Positions 21,028-33,964 are shown, numbered from the stretch's first letter. The stretch: DNA of 64,000 nt from Cephalotus follicularis (GCA_001972305.1 BDDD01001781.1:231114-295113), one strand, 5' to 3'. The notes: generated from the letters alone by a model not told the origin. Made by a program: numbers and translations.

Positions 21028-22422
21028 CCACATGATCCAGAGTTGCAATGGATTCTAGAGAACCTGGACTCGGAATCCGATTTTCGAGTGCATGCTGATG
21101 GTATTCTGAGATTTCGAGGACATGTGTGTCTTCCGAGTGAACCAAGACTGAAGGATGAGTTACTTCGCGGGGCTCATATATCTTTGTACAGTATTCATCC
21201 TGGTAGCACTAAAATGTATCAAGACATGAAGAAGTGTTACTGGTGGCCCGCTATGAAACGAGAGATCGTCGAGTATGTGGCAAGGTGTTTGACTTGCCAG
21301 ACAGTTAAGGCCGAGCACCAGAGACCGGCAGGTTTGCTACAACCTTTGCCAATTCCAGAGTGGAAGTGGGAACATATTACGATGGATTTCGTTTCAGGTT
21401 TTCCTCTGACTCGGAACCGTCACAACGTCGTGTGGGTTGTCGTGGACAGACTCACCAAATCAGCACACTTTCTGCCTACACATGTTACCGATTCTGCGAG
21501 CAAGCTAGCTCGTTTGTATGTAAATGAGATAGTGAGGCTACACGGTGTTCCAGTCATCATTGTATGTGATAGAGATGCCATCTTTACTTCCAACTTCTGG
21601 AAGAGATTTCAGACAGCTTTCGGGATGAAGCGGAACCTGAGTACTGCCTTCCACCCTCAGACCGATGGGCAGTCTGAGCGTACCATCCAGACTTTGGAGG
21701 ATATGTTGTGGGCTTGCATTATTGATTTTTCTTGTACTTGGGAGGATCACATTCCTCTGATAGAGTTCTCTTACAATAACAGCTATCACTCCAGTATCGG
21801 CATGGCACCGTTTGAAGCACTTTATGGGAGGAAGTGCAGATCTCATGTATGTTGGGATGAGGTCGAGGAGCGACCTTTACTCAGGACTGAGTTAGTGGAG
21901 GAAACTTCAGAGAAGACCAGGTCGATCAAAAAGAAGTTGTTTGCTGCCCAGAGCCGGCAGAAGAGCTATGCGGACAGTGTCAGGAGGAGACCTTTGACCT
22001 TCAGTGTGGGCGATCATGTGTTCCTAAAGGTCTCACCATGGAAGGGCATGCAAAGGTTTGGAAGAAAGGGCAAATTAGCTCCTCGCTACATTGGTCCTTT
22101 CAAGATTTTGGAGAGAGTTGGAGAGGTAGCCTACCAGCTTGCTTTACCTCCCGCACTGTCAAACGTGCACGACGTCTTCCATGTATCTATGATGAGGAGA
22201 TATGTCCTGGACCCGTCACATGTCCTAGATCATGATACTGTTCCGATGCGAGATGATATATCCTGTGAGGAATTGCCTGTGTGGATTCTTGATCAGAAGA
22301 CGCATATTTTGAGGAACCGAACCATCTTCATGGTCAAGGTTCAGTGGCAGTTCCACCGACCTAATGAAGCAACTTGGGAGCGTGAGGGGAATACCCGAGA
22401 ACGCTACCCGCACCTGTTCTAG
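21028..22422 (+). CDS. pol: G2 integrase with chromodomain-like tail
   Basis: Longest intact gypsy frame here, following TAA 21025-21027 in the same frame. Counting from Met 21043: zinc domain H45, H52, C82, C85; catalytic core D115 (TMDFVSG), D176 (VCDRDA), E212 (GQSERT), DD35E spacing; a GPF-type block (FKILERVGEVAYQLALP) and a C-terminal segment (KVQWQFHRPNEATWERE... YPHLF) with the look of a group II chromodomain. In chromoviruses this tail directs insertion to marked chromatin. The catalytic residues are all present, yet upstream stops mean it is not translated from the normal gag-pol mRNA. It is the C-terminal product of a once single polyprotein. Confidence 0.9.
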   Translation, partial: PHDPELQWILENLDSESDFRVHADGILRFRGHVCLPSEPRLKDELLRGAHISLYSIHPGSTKMYQDMKKCYWWPAMKREIVEYVARCLTCQTVKAEHQRPAGLLQPLPIPEWKWEHITMDFVSGFPLTRNRHNVVWVVVDRLTKSAHFLPTHVTDSASKLARLYVNEIVRLHGVPVIIVCDRDAIFTSNFWKRFQTAFGMKRNLSTAFHPQTDGQSERTIQTLEDMLWACIIDFSCTWEDHIPLIEFSYNNSYHSSIGMAPFEALYGRKCRSHVCWDEVEERPLLRTELVEETSEKTRSIKKKLFAAQSRQKSYADSVRRRPLTFSVGDHVFLKVSPWKGMQRFGRKGKLAPRYIGPFKILERVGEVAYQLALPPALSNVHDVFHVSMMRRYVLDPSHVLDHDTVPMRDDISCEELPVWILDQKTHILRNRTIFMVKVQWQFHRPNEATWEREGNTRERYPHLF

Positions 22423-22455
22423 TCGCGTTTTAAATTTCGAGGAAGAAATTCTTTT

Positions 22456-22469
22456 GAAGGAGGGGTGGA
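22456..22469 (+). promoter_or_regulatory. G2 polypurine tract
   Basis: GAAGGAGGGGTGGA, directly before the 3' LTR; primes plus-strand synthesis. Confidence 0.75.
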
Positions 22470-25153
22470 TGTAACGCCCATAAATTTCTTGTACTGTAAT
22501 TTCACAATGTAATTGTACCTTATTTGTGGAATTAATAAAATGATGGATTTTTTCGAATTTGATGATGTTTTCCCAAACTATGATGATGTTAATTTTAAAT
22601 CAATTATGTACTTAGAAGTGTGCTTACTTGGTAAATATTGGAGGCAGTCGACCGGTATGGGAGACCAGCCGACTGGCTGACTGCGTGTGGAAGCAGTCGA
22701 CTGGTGGGATGAACCAGTCGACTGGCCAACTGTCGTGACACTTGGCAACAGACTGCTAGGCGAACAGCTGACTGCCAGGGAAAGGCAGCCGACTGGATCA
22801 TGCTCTGTTTATTGCATGTGACAGAAATCACAAGTTACAACTGACATTGGAAGTGGGTGCCATCTGTGCCTCATGCAGCCGAAAGAATGGAAGGAAGGGA
22901 CACCTGTGGATCATGCAAGACCTCATGGGGCAGAGAAATTGGCCCTGTGAGTGTGTGCATGCATGTGAATGGGAGAGTGTGGCATTTAGTGCCATGTGAG
23001 GAGTGAAGGAAGAAAAAGGAGGAAAGACTCTGCATAAAAACATTCCACTCATTCCCTTTCGTCCTGGTACTGGAAGGACAAAGAACCAGAGAGAATAGTG
23101 AGAAAAACACAAAGAAAAGAGAAAGGAGAGTGTTCCACCATTGTTGAAGTTTGGAGCTCGTGTTGGAGCTGTTGGACTTGGAGTTGGAGCTTCTGGGGAG
23201 CTCAGAACATCTCTGTTGGAACACAAAGAGGTGGACTTACAGATTCCTAACTTGGAATCAAAGGTAGGGGAAGTTGTAATGGCATTTTGAGTTTAAACTT
23301 ACTGCATGTTCAACGATTCAAAATGTCTGGTTTTGTGAGTTGTAGCTACTGAATTTTGAATGTGGTTACTACTGTTTTCAACTGCTATGCCTGCCTACTG
23401 AGAATCAATGTGATTATTGCGCATGCATGTTGAACCTTATATGGTTTTGGCTGGCATGATGAAATGAGGGTTGGATGAGTTGTTATATGGATGATATGAC
23501 AACCTGTAGTTGTATTTCCTGTCCCTGAGCTTAAGTTATCTGCTTACCATGATCCGTTGGAGTAGTTAGATCTATTGCATGCCACTGGTTCGCAGAGCAG
23601 CCGACTGTCGAAGGAAGACAGTCGACTACTCAATGAGACCAGTCGACTGCCAATGGAAAGAAGTCGACTGTTCATACTTCCTACTGCCCAGAAAATAGTG
23701 GGAAATGTAACCTGGGTAATGATCTCTCATGGGTGTACTGTAACAGTCGACTGTTGAAGAACAACCGCCGACTGCCTAATGGACAGTCGACTGGTAGAAG
23801 GAACCAGTCGACTACTGATACTGCTCGACCCAGAACAGTCGACTGGTAAGGATTCCAGCCGACTGGTTGAACTACAGTCTGCCTAAAACGATGCGAAACG
23901 ATCCCGATTCCTGCTAGGATGCATTTGAGCGTTAGTATGCATTGCATATGTACTGTTTACTGCCTGTTTGTACTGGTTGTACTAGGATTATGATTTCTAA
24001 TGCGTTATTACTTTAGAAATGCATATGAAATTTGAAACTGCTATATTGAGTACGAAATGAATACTGATATCGTATTTTCAAACATCTTTGGAAAGAGATT
24101 TCCACTACTGAAACTGTTTAAACGTATTTTCTACTGAAAATGCAATATTTCAAATGTTGTCACTTTTGAAACATTTTGGAAATAACCTGCCTGTTGTGGT
24201 TCTAAACGATCACTACTGTCCTGTTTACTGTACTGTTACTGCTTGAATTCACTGTTTGTTCTGTGAATTGTTATGTGTTTGTGCTTGGGACACTAGCTGC
24301 ATGACGGAGGCTGCCAGCGCCGGCTAGTGGTAGGGTTGACCTAGGGGCCAGGAGTATGGCTGGGTAACTCATTGTACTGTTGCCTCGCTCGGTTTCCTAG
24401 AGTAGGGACCGGAGTGGGAGTGTAGTGCGGGGCCAGGAGTTGGCGGCGTTACACATACTGCCTGTTGTTGTGGTCCTATGTGGACATCCTGTATTGCCTG
24501 TTGGTCCTTCTCGGACATTAATGTGCTTGTTGATGTAGCCTTGGCCGGGTTACTACTGTACTGTTCCTGCATACATATATTTTCTTATATATGTACCCGT
24601 TGATATTTTACCATACTCTTAAATATATTTATTTTCGTATATATATAAACTGGAATTTCTACTCTACTGCATCATCCATGCATCCATATCATGACATGCA
24701 TTTAATTTTAATCCCGAACTACTTTTACGACTTAGCCGAGTGAGGACAAAGGCTAACCCCCTACTTTACAAATTGATGCAGTGGACCTGTTGGATTGGCA
24801 TGGACGAAGAGCAAGTATTATGTTGTTCTTAGTTTTACTATTCTCCTGTTGTGTAATAAACTGAGTTGTTTAAGGATTTCTGATGTACCGTTTTTACGGA
24901 TTTGTTTGAGGATGGATTTTAGACTTGTACTGTAATCACGCTCCGTTTTGCGGGCGATTAACAATGTTGGGTCGTTTTGGGTAGCGTGTAGTATGGGATG
25001 CACGCTACGGGTTTTACAGCTTATGGATATTTTATGCTTCCGCAACTGACAGCTTGTTAAAAGTTTCAAATTTATTGTTTTTACATGAGCTGTATTTATG
25101 TGTTAATTACCCTTACTGCTTAAATGTCGTTTCTCTTTAAACGGGGTGTGACA
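22470..25153 (+). repeat. G2 3' LTR
   Basis: TGTAACGCCC...GGGGTGTGACA, 2684 bases, paired with 6937-9639. The two TCGA arrays are at 22640-22800 (perfect CCAGTCGACTGG at 22714-22725) and 23590-23870. A deletion near 23160 of about 25 bases relative to the 5' LTR, in the GAGCTGTTGG-rich segment, accounts for most of the length difference. Confidence 0.93.
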
Positions 25154-25158
25154 GTTAT

Positions 25159-26190
25159 GGTAATTGTATAAGACGTAGATCCCTTTTATCCACATACCTC
25201 TTGCACTAACTAGAACATGGTGATGTATAAAACTAAAAAGAATTTATACAAAAATTCGAGCTCCCAGCTCATCTTATACACATTTTGAAACAAAAAATAG
25301 TTTCTTACAATGTTCTTTATACGTACAAAGATCATGTCATTAATACATATCCATTTACAAAATTTACAATTCATAAACGGCAACATCACTGGTGTGAATC
25401 CTCGATGCATCACCATGGCGCCAGTCCTTAGCTTTACCAGCTCTCAGTTGTCTAGCGTCTCTCATCTCCTGCAAAGAGTTACAAATGTTAGTCTCACAAC
25501 ATGAGTCCTATACCCAAGTTGAACTTACATTGTAAGATAGATAAAACATAGAAGGACCTGACCATGAGGCACCTCCAGCTTTGGACTTTAGGAACATACT
25601 GCAATTTTTCTTCTAGTGCCCTCGCTTCCGACAGTAGAAGCAGGCTTTCTCCCTTTTAAGATTTTTCATCCTTTCTAGAATGGCATCCCCTATCACTAAC
25701 TGCCTCTTCCTTGGGTTTTCACCCTTCGAACTAGATCCATATGATCTACCTCACTCAGAGGTTTTTCTAGTAGAAAGTGGAGGCATCACAGATGATCTTG
25801 ACCCAGCCTGGTCAAAATCTAACTTTACAGTCCTTGACTGGGTGCATATAACTCTTCGAGTTGTTCAAGCATGGCACACAAGGTCTGTGAGTGCATAACC
25901 CGCATGTGCAATTGTGGTAGCATGCCAACAACTGCTAGGCTACGGGCTTGATAATCGTTGTCCCACCACTTAGCCACACATGCCTTGTGATCGTCGGATA
26001 CATCATTCCCTAGCTCAGGGGTATCTCAGTCATAACATGAATTAAATTCAAGCTCGTGAGAATAATACGCAAAATGCATTTCCATTCAGTGAAAATAAGA
26101 TGTTAAAGCTTAGGAGTCTCAAATGTGTTTAATTTATTTGTGTTGTCTGCCATTTGAGTATATTTGTAGAGTATGTGAAAACTAGTAACC
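25159..26190 (-). pseudogene. gag: C1b gag with zinc knuckle
   Basis: Copia gag read leftward from ATG 26153-26151 (MADNTNKLNTFETPKL, then stop). Further sense lies in the adjacent frame: KWWDNDYQARSLAVVGMLPQLH and SQTLCAMLEQLEELYA match the UBN2-type gag core. Near 25645-25587 is ACFYCRKRGH, stop, KKNC, a CCHC knuckle interrupted by TAG. C1 has the same protein in decay at 48021-48600. The start lies about 35 bases after a possible 3' splice site (26190). Gag is short for a copia element, about 200 codons. G2 truncates the left side at the TSD, beyond which pol continues at 6931. Confidence 0.65.
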
Positions 26191-28286
26191 TATATGAGAG
26201 ACAGAGACAGAGAGAGAGAGAGAGGGAGAGAGAGAGAGAGAGAATTTTAGCAAATCATTCCATTAATATTATTACCATAATTCTTGGTCTTTTGTAATTA
26301 TTGCTCCTCCCACTATTCTAATCATACCCCACACCCCCATGTGGAATTCAAGAAGCCCCGCTTCGTAGTGAGGATTGGTATCTATCCAGCATACTAGAGT
26401 CTCACTTATCGACGACAAACCATAATACTTGAATAGGTAGACGTAGACGTCAATTTGCATTAGGGCCCCGCTCTTGAAATGCAAGATCCGATACAAATTC
26501 AGTCTGCTGGCCCATATAATCCATAGATGTTGCCATGCCAATAATATGGTCCCGATATAAGTCCAAACCCACAATCCTCAAAGAAATTGACATGTTTTAA
26601 CACCCACACGTGTCCATGTCCAGATGCCAAAAACAATGTCATTTCCTTCCAGTGCACCTCACATTGAAATTGAATAGTAATTGCCATATGAAGGACCTCT
26701 GCTGTCACGGTATCATCCCTAATATGTCCACACCATTCAACGAAGGTCATGGAAGGTCAACGACAGGACACCCTTGTGCCCCACCGCTTATGGACTTATG
26801 ATTTCACATTTGGAGGAATTTAGGTCTCATCAATTTTTAGGTATTACCAAGGCCATTTTTAAGATAGTTTTTATCTTCCAATTCCATTTGGATGGCTTAG
26901 CATGATTGGACGTGTTTGGATTGTTTGGAAAAAGAAAAACATCCATCTTATGCATCCTAAAAAAAATGGCCTGACTTGGGACTTTAACTATTAAAGTGAT
27001 CACGTGAGCCAAACGTGACCACTCGGTCTCCTAGGTGTACATTGTTTAATAACTACTTTATTACGACATTCACACCATGCATACATGGTCTTCACTTGGT
27101 CTTGTATTCTTCTTGATCCTCTCTTCAAGCTTGATTGTATCCCCATTCAAAAAATTTACATCACTTGTGCATTAAAAAAATAACAATATAATTTTAGGGA
27201 GAAGAGAATTTATACACTTAAGAAATAATGAATAAGAAAACTTATTGGCACGCAGATAGATTTATTAAAGACCAGATGAACACCACAGTAATAAAGAATT
27301 TAAATAAAATCCATGAAAGAAACAAAAAAACTAGGTCTAGTCCCAAGTCTAACAACATGCACAAGAAATTCAAAAAATATAATCACAATATATTTAATGA
27401 ATAAACACGTGACAATTTCAATATTTAATTATTTGTCATTAACCTATCAGCCTAAACAAAATGCTACTCTCACTATATTTAATTTTATGGACCCACCATT
27501 TTATTTATTAGAGAGAAAAATAATGCAATAAAAATATTAGTAAAAACTAATATAAATATTCCTCTTGAATAAATTGCATTAATGAAATAACTATGTGCAT
27601 AAGTGAATTGAATCTTTGCCCGAATACCCTTGTACGTACATATCCAGTCCATAAAGTATTCCTGCCAGTAACTGTGTGAAGATTGCACATAAACCACATT
27701 GAAAATCTCCCCGGAAGCTTGCAGGAAACTTTCAGGCAACTAGCAGTAATCGTGCTGGAAAATGTCAGTAAGAGTGTAGAAAACTGCCAGAATCTTAGCA
27801 AGGACTGTCAGAAACTATCCAAAATCATCCTGCACTCAAACTGCCACTAGCTAATCCAATTTTATACTTTGGGAAATTGACAGATAACCTGCACTAACTA
27901 GTGCAAAAAATATATGTACAAATTCCCGCACGTAACCAACATTCGAACTAAAATTCTCGACACTTTCAAACGCTCGTTTAATGACTTTTTAAGGTCCGTT
28001 TGAAATCATAAATCATACACCAGGATGATAGAATGCCCCATGCACCATCAACACCCAATGTATTAATCTATGGATCATCAAACTATCCATTTAATTAGTC
28101 ATTTACACTAGTTTTAACAATTGCAAAAATCACTTAGAATTGAACATTCCAAGTGACCTAAAATTTCCAATTTTCCTCTTACGGTTGGAGTGCCAATTTT
28201 CAAGCCAACATCAAGAGACTTTATGGAAAGCCACTAAACATTAAAATGAGGTCCAATTAAGCCTAATCAGGGACTCTGATTTCACT
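26191..28286 (-). other. C1b untranslated leader with possible intron and GA microsatellite
   Basis: About 2.1 kb lies between the degenerate primer-binding site (28275-28285, TGAAATCAGAG on the minus strand, two changes from consensus) and gag, with no gene. The gag-proximal 0.9 kb (26200-27150) has clear counterparts in C1 (47020-47960) and C2 (38000-38520). It includes a GT...AG interval 26275-26190 discussed under findings, and (GA)n at 26203-26243, which on the element's strand is the pyrimidine tract before the AG. Positions 27180-28270 have no counterpart I could identify elsewhere in the window. Confidence 0.6.
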
Positions 28287-30745
28287 TGTTGGAACAGCTC
28301 TAAAAGGGTTGAAACATTTAGGGAATTAGGGTTCAGGGGGGACTTTTAAAACTTTTTAATCCCCAGGCAATAGGATACCCTAAATGCTAAGTCCAGAAAT
28401 GTTCCAATAGGCCCTAGGATCTCTAATTAGGACATCAATCGAACCATAACATAAAATCAAGTAATGAAGATGGGTGGGTTGAAGCTAAGGTTACACAAAC
28501 CCTAGCTTTGGTCTCTCCCAAAATGGTGTTAGGGTAACACACCAAAACCCTAGCACCAAATGCTCCACCCGAAACCCTAACCTAGAAAAACCCTTAGGGT
28601 TTTCTTGGGCACCAAACATGCAACAAATGGGCACATCTGGGATGGCAATCCCAGTTCTCAAACCTGATAAACTCACCACACAATATAAACAACATCAAAT
28701 AGGAGAATTATAAGCATTTACCTAATTCGTTGCCCTCCTCCCTTTTGTGTGTTTCTTCTAACTTTAAATCAAACCTTTTGGCTTCACAAAAGGGCTTCAA
28801 GAACGCATGGCCAGTAGCTTCTATGAAGGCTTGAAGGTTTGATGTGTTTTTCCTAAACTAATCTCCAAGATAAGTAACGATAGAAACCAACAAAGTGACT
28901 ATGTCCACCTATTATGAAGTTTGGAGGGTGAGAGGAAGATTGTTTGTGTTCTTTTCTCAAAGAGCATGAAGCTCTATCGATGTCCTCTATTAGAGATGTT
29001 TCTCACGGCTAGAGAAGAGAGAAAGAGAAGAGAAAGGGTGAATAGAAGAGAATGTGAGAGAGTTATAAAGTGTGATTTGTAAGTTGAGTTATAAATATCT
29101 TAACTATGAGTCACCAACAAATATCTCATTTTAAGCTTGTCTCATAAGCTTTGATGACTCATTAAAACTCTCCCTTTTCTTCACATATGCCTAGACTAAG
29201 GCCAAATGGTGCCACAATGAATCGAAAATACAAGTGACAAATCATAGCTGAAAAGTCAACAATAGTAAGCTAAGTTTTACACATTTGGGCTAGCCATTCT
29301 CTTGCAAATGTAAAGGCCCAACATTAGGCAATTCAAAGCCCAATTTTTGGCCCACCAAGGGAGGCAAATCCCAGGCCCATTATGCTATAAAGCCCACTTG
29401 CTCTCTCTACAAGTCAATGCCCAATGTACTTACAAGTTAAACAAACAAACCTTTGTACGGGACATTCTACTATGGTGATGCATGTAATCACTTCTAAAGA
29501 AATGATATATGTTCAGCAAATAAAATGTTCACTAGCAAAGTAACATCTCTCTTAGATGCTAATCTCTTACTAAATGACATATGTCTCTCACACATCAACC
29601 TGTTCCAAAATCAGGTGGGACCAGAAAGCCCTGTTGAATTTTGATACAATAATAAATTTCCCAGAGCGTCCTATAGTCCTGGTACGACCATCTTAATTGT
29701 TCTCGACTATCAAAATAGCCCCAGTATGATATCCAATCATCCCCGAGATCCATGGACCGAAGTTCCACGTCTATCATTCGTTAACTGGTTAACCAGTGCT
29801 TTATCACTGTCTTCGGTTTATGTGTCATGTATCCCTCGTCATCCTTGGCTCTGACCGCGGACTAGGGTTTGGATTAATGTCTACCCTAGGTAATACCACA
29901 ATAACTATAATTCTATGAACACGCAAAGATTATCGAGAGACATTCCAAGAAACTACTTGTTTCCAATCTCCCAAGTGCTTGTCCAGGACTTTAAGTCTAC
30001 AACGGTCATAGATGTTATAGAGCCTGTCACCCTCAACACAGGTGTGACGATCCCATTTGCGCACTGGCCCATACATCTCAATGCAACTCCCACAAGGCCC
30101 AAAGACAATCCTTTTGCCAGCACGTAGCTAGTGCTGAGGAAGGCAGAAATCAAATCCAAGTGGTTACTACACAATGCATGCTAGTCGCTTAGGTCTAAGG
30201 ACAAAATGCAAGTCACGTATGGCCTACTAGCCACATTTGGCTATACGCTACCGAGACAATAGAAATCCTATTGACAAATGTGTTGACTCTCCAAATAGGC
30301 TTCCAATGGTGGGTCGGTTCAGTGTCATGCCTCCAGCATGCACCCTGTATTAGCTTTAGGGTAAAACCAAATGGCAATCAGATAATCCATCCTCCACATG
30401 ACCCGGGAGCAAGCATAACACAGGAAGTCTTTGCGGTTCATCAATTGCCCTAAGAAAGAGTACTTATGACTTGGAACGTTCTATCAGAAGGGAATAAGGA
30501 TCTCATTCTCATAACCTTTCCGGCACGAGATCCAACCCAATGAACGACAGGGCACTATATGTGTATTCAGTTAACATGATGATTAACTGATCTGTAGTGA
30601 CGGTTTGGGACAATACATATAACAAACGCCAATGTTACTGAATATGCACAATAGAACTAAGAATGTATGGATAAAGAGTGTATCATATGTAAAATACATA
30701 TGGATACAGCCACCTCATGGCTTGCAGGGACTCCCTAATCTAACA
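28287..30745 (-). repeat. C1b 5' LTR (2459 bases)
   Basis: On the minus strand TGTTAGATTAGGGAGTCC...TTCCAACA, the same termini as C1. The part from 30745 down to about 29600 aligns readily with C1 LTRs (for example the block around CCAAACCCTAGTCCGCGGTC); the remainder down to 28287 has diverged strongly or been replaced. AG-rich stretch near 29000. No coding function. Confidence 0.8.
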
Positions 30746-31736
30746 TATGGCACTATAGACTTGGTCACGCCAGTGAGAAAAGAGTCCATAAGTTGGTTAG
30801 TGAGGGATATCTTGATATCTCTCACAGTGAATCATTTCCAACCTATGAATCTTGCCTTAACGGGATAATGACCAAATCACCCTTTGTGGGACAAGGGGAG
30901 AGGTCTATAGATTTATTGGGCCTAGTGCAGATGTGTATGGACCAATACCCATTCAGGCAAGAGGTGGTTATTCCTACTTCATAACCTTTGCTGATGATGT
31001 TTCATGGTATGGATAACTATACTTGATGAAGCACAAGTCTGAGGTTTTTGAAAGGTTCAAAGAATTCAGAATCGAGGTAGAGAAACAAACTGGAAAGTGT
31101 ATTAAAACTCTACAATCAGATCATGGAAGCGAATACCTTTCCACTGAGTTTCTAGTTTATCTCAGGGAGAATGGGATTCTATCTTAGTGGATTCCTCCAA
31201 GAACAACACAACATAATGGTGTATTCGAAAGGAGAAACCACACCGTGCTAGATATGGTGCAAAGCATGATGAGTTATGTAGATCTACCACTGTCTTTCTG
31301 GGGACATGCCCTAGAAACCGCACTCCATTTGTTGAAAAGGACACCAATGAAATCAACAACCAGTATGCCATATGAGATATGGATAAGGAAGAAACATCAT
31401 CTTGATTACTTTAGGATCTAGGATTGCTAAGCTTATGTCAAGCTGGAAGAAGTAAATAAGTTGGAGGTTAGGTCAGTTAAATTCAAGTTTGTAGGCTATC
31501 TCAGGAACGCTATGGGATACTACTTCTACTATTCCGATGAGAACAAAGTGTTTGTCTGAAAGCATGCCACTTTCCTAGATAAAGAGCTTCTATTGGAAGA
31601 ATCTTGTGGGAGTAGTGTTGAGTTAGATGAGATTTCATCTGCTCAACAAATAAATGACCAACCAGTTGAGCCTATAACACCAGTGGAACCTTTTGATAGA
31701 AAACCTCCTCGAAGGTGTAATAGAATACCTAGGGAG
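30746..31736 (+). pseudogene. pol: C3 pol, pre-integrase and integrase, left piece
   Basis: Copia pol entered mid-gene: WHYRLGHASEKRVHKL (pre-integrase H-H) at once after the C1b LTR, SCLNGIMTKSPF, then after a small deletion integrase (YLMKHKSEVFERFKEFRIEVEKQTG, LQSDHGSEY with the second catalytic Asp, NGVFERRN with the Glu), then a linker ending PPRRCNRIPRE. Stops interrupt near 31185, 31420 and 31558. The last codons continue exactly at 55079 across C2. The first half of C3 should lie beyond C1b, left of the window. Close relative of the C2 pol at 36208-36508. Confidence 0.82.
31732..31736. repeat. TSD of C2 (left copy GGGAG)
   Basis: GGGAG here and GGGAA at 55079-55083, one mismatch. Removing C2 and one copy restores the C3 reading ...IPRE then P-D-R-Y. 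Confidence 0.75.
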
Positions 31737-33964
31737 CGATGGAAAAGTATAACTATCTTCGAAGCAAAAATGGACTTAGGTGTAAAGGGTGCAAAACAAA
31801 ACTTTTAAAACAAATAACGCAGTGGAATAAACACCCTAAAGCATATAAAACAAATCCATTTAAACAAAAGCTCAACACACAAGGATCACCACATCATCAT
31901 TATAGTTGAGAAAGGTGTCACCCATGCATCCAATGGTGACACAAGAACAAGGCAAAACAAGGCCACCAAGAAAGGAAGTCATAGAGTTTATACCTTCAAC
32001 TGGTGGCTCCTGCATTCTCTGTCGCTACAAGCTTGGGAAGACACCACAAAAGCTACTCCCAAAGTCCCTAGTACAGAAGTTGCTCAAACCAGCAAAGTCA
32101 CAACTATATTTACTCACTCGCTCTCTTAATGCTTATAGAGAGAAGATTGAATTTTGACAAGTACTGTAAAAAGCAATCCACCCTAGATAAGTCACTTGCT
32201 TGGTGTATCATCAGAGAAGAAAACTCTTAAGTGTAGAGAGGTCACTTATCCTTTTTGCCCAGCAAAAAATCCTCACTTTATTTCTAACCCATTTTTCTGC
32301 AGATAATGCACTCACCAGCCTCATTTTCCACTCTCCCATACACTTAGGATCATGGTGCTACCTCTAAGGAAGCATGAATCCTTGATCCCCATGTGTTCAC
32401 ATCGTGCATGGACGGGAGAAAATCGCTATGGATGAGAGAGAAAACGTGCCCATGACGTGTGTTAATGTACAGGTTGCACGTCGCCCTCAAAGCGTCGATG
32501 ACTTCGTAGAAACCGTCGACGCTTATACATAAATCCACTAAACGTCGACGTCTTTCTAAAAGACATCGACGCCTATTCATGTGTTGAGCGTTGACGCTTC
32601 CCAGAAGGCTTCGACGCTTAGTCTAATGTAATGCGTCGACGCTTTCCCAGAAGTCGTCGACGCTTAGACTGGCAGGTGAAGCAAATTGAGTATAAGTCCA
32701 ACTTATTTTATCCCTTCTAATATTGATTACGTAACATCAAGCAAATGTGTTTCCACAAGATGCAAAATCCACATGACCGATATTTGATTTTTATAAATCT
32801 CACCAACACCTAAAATTTCCAACATATTAAAGAACTAATCATTATTGGGCAGGGACCCTATAAAATCTTGGTTAAACTCGGAGGTGTTCTTAAATTACCG
32901 AAATATCCCTAGGGTCCGGTTTAGCCATTCTAAATAGTTCTAGACCAATTTAAATGCTCTCAGAATAATATCTAATATTATCCAGATGGAAAAATTAATC
33001 TAATTAATTTTTTCATAATTTATTGTACACCACTTTAACGCTAGATTTTCTAAGTTGTCGGTTCACGTGTGCTATAATCCCTTGTCATACTTGGCCCTGA
33101 TTGAGGTCTAGGGAAAGGATACGTGTCAACCCTAGATAAAACCTATATATCAAAAATATCTGATTATTACTAGGACCTTTGGCAGATTCTCCAGAAATCT
33201 TATTTCCAATCTACCTCAACCTTCGCCAAGGGTTTCATAAGTCAAAACTACAATCACACCATAATATGGCCGATCACCTTCGCTCAAGTGTGACAATCCC
33301 TTATTGCGCATTCGCTTATATTAGTATAGATTCGATCATAACCAAAGACCACCCGATTGCCAGTCCTGCGCAAGAACTGGGAAGGTGGAGATCAAAGCAT
33401 AACCGTCTCCATACAATATAGAGCGGTTGCTCAGGTCTAAGGATCGGACGAGTTTGAGAACTCGCTAAGTGACTAACACCTATACACAACCACAACAAGT
33501 AGGAGTCACTACTGACACGAGAATAGCAACTATCCAAACAGTGTCTTCTACGCGGGTCCAGTTCAGTGTACACGCCCCCAGCACACACCTCGTACTTGCC
33601 CTAGTGTCCAACACAATGGTGGTGAGAGAATCCATCCTCCGATTCCATGAGCAGACAACATACGCGCAAGTCTAGCCGGTTCACTAATGCCCACAAAGTG
33701 AACCTACGACTTAAAACTAATTTGACATAAGGAATAAGGTAACCAATCTCACAGCCTCCATGCTAGCCATCCAACCTTATGTCAGGGCATCACAAGCGTA
33801 AGTAGGTAAATAATAAACTACTTCAATTAAGTGATAAAACACAAGTGATATTGCCATAACAAATTAGCACATGTCATATATAAAAGGAATAAGATTGTTT
33901 ATATACAAGGATAAATGTAATACGACAGTCCATCCAATGGCTTGTCGGGTCACTACAGCTAACA
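31737..33964 (-). repeat. C2 3' LTR
   Basis: Minus strand TGTTAGCTG...TTTCCATCG (last base A in the partner, giving TG...CA). It preserves the unoccupied target of C1: ATCCACATGACCG near 32765-32780 is the sequence split at 40708/53933. A TCGA array of the AAGCGTCGACGCTT type is at 32490-32670. Confidence 0.9.
32490..32670. repeat. TCGA-palindrome array of C2 3' LTR
   Basis: About eight units (GCGTCGACGC, AACGTCGACGTC, GACATCGACGCC) within 180 bases. Counterpart in the 5' LTR at 40420-40610. Arms are GCG/CGC rather than GACA/TGTC (C4, G1) or CAG/CTG (G2). Confidence 0.82.

Larger units (their letters stand above)
6937..25153 (+). mobile_element. G2: complete Ty3/gypsy chromovirus, split by C4
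   Basis: Full-length element with LTRs of 2703 and 2684 bases, tRNA-iMet primer-binding site, gag with two zinc knuckles, protease, RT, RNase H, integrase with a chromodomain-like tail, polypurine tract and perfect 5-bp TSDs (GTTAT). Gene order PR-RT-RH-INT, the long TGTAACGCCC...GGGGTGTGACA LTRs and the integrase tail ending ...YPHLF fit the Tekay/Del group of chromoviruses. C4 (8.1 kb) interrupts gag. At least seven stops and one frameshift disable the polyprotein, so it is not autonomous now. Confidence 0.93.
3495..30745 (-). mobile_element. C1b: Ty1/copia element, minus strand, split by G2
   Basis: Same family as C1 (40709-53927). Order on the minus strand: 5' LTR 30745-28287, degenerate primer-binding site, long leader, short gag with zinc knuckle, then (after the 18-kb G2 insertion at 25153-6937) decayed integrase, RT and RNase H and a truncated 3' LTR 4138-3495. 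The two halves join exactly when G2 and one copy of GTTAT are removed, and the joined sequence matches the uninterrupted site in C1 near 49020. It abuts C3 pol at 30746, suggesting insertion into C3; the other flank is outside the window. Confidence 0.85.

Noticed and set aside
26203..26243. GA-rich tract as a regulatory GAGA element
   Set aside because: Simple microsatellite that varies in length, with counterparts at 45371 and 52749 in C1 LTRs; no support for regulation beyond composition, apart from its possible role as a pyrimidine tract noted under the leader intron.
28440..28740. CCCTAA-like repeats (AACCCTAG, ACACCAAAACCCTAG) as interstitial telomeric sequence
   Set aside because: Only scattered ACCCTA motifs without tandem TTTAGGG units; ordinary leader sequence of C1b.
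32700..33960. Host intergenic DNA or gene between copia remnants
   Set aside because: Fully duplicated at 40615-40708 plus 53933-55078, hence LTR of C2.
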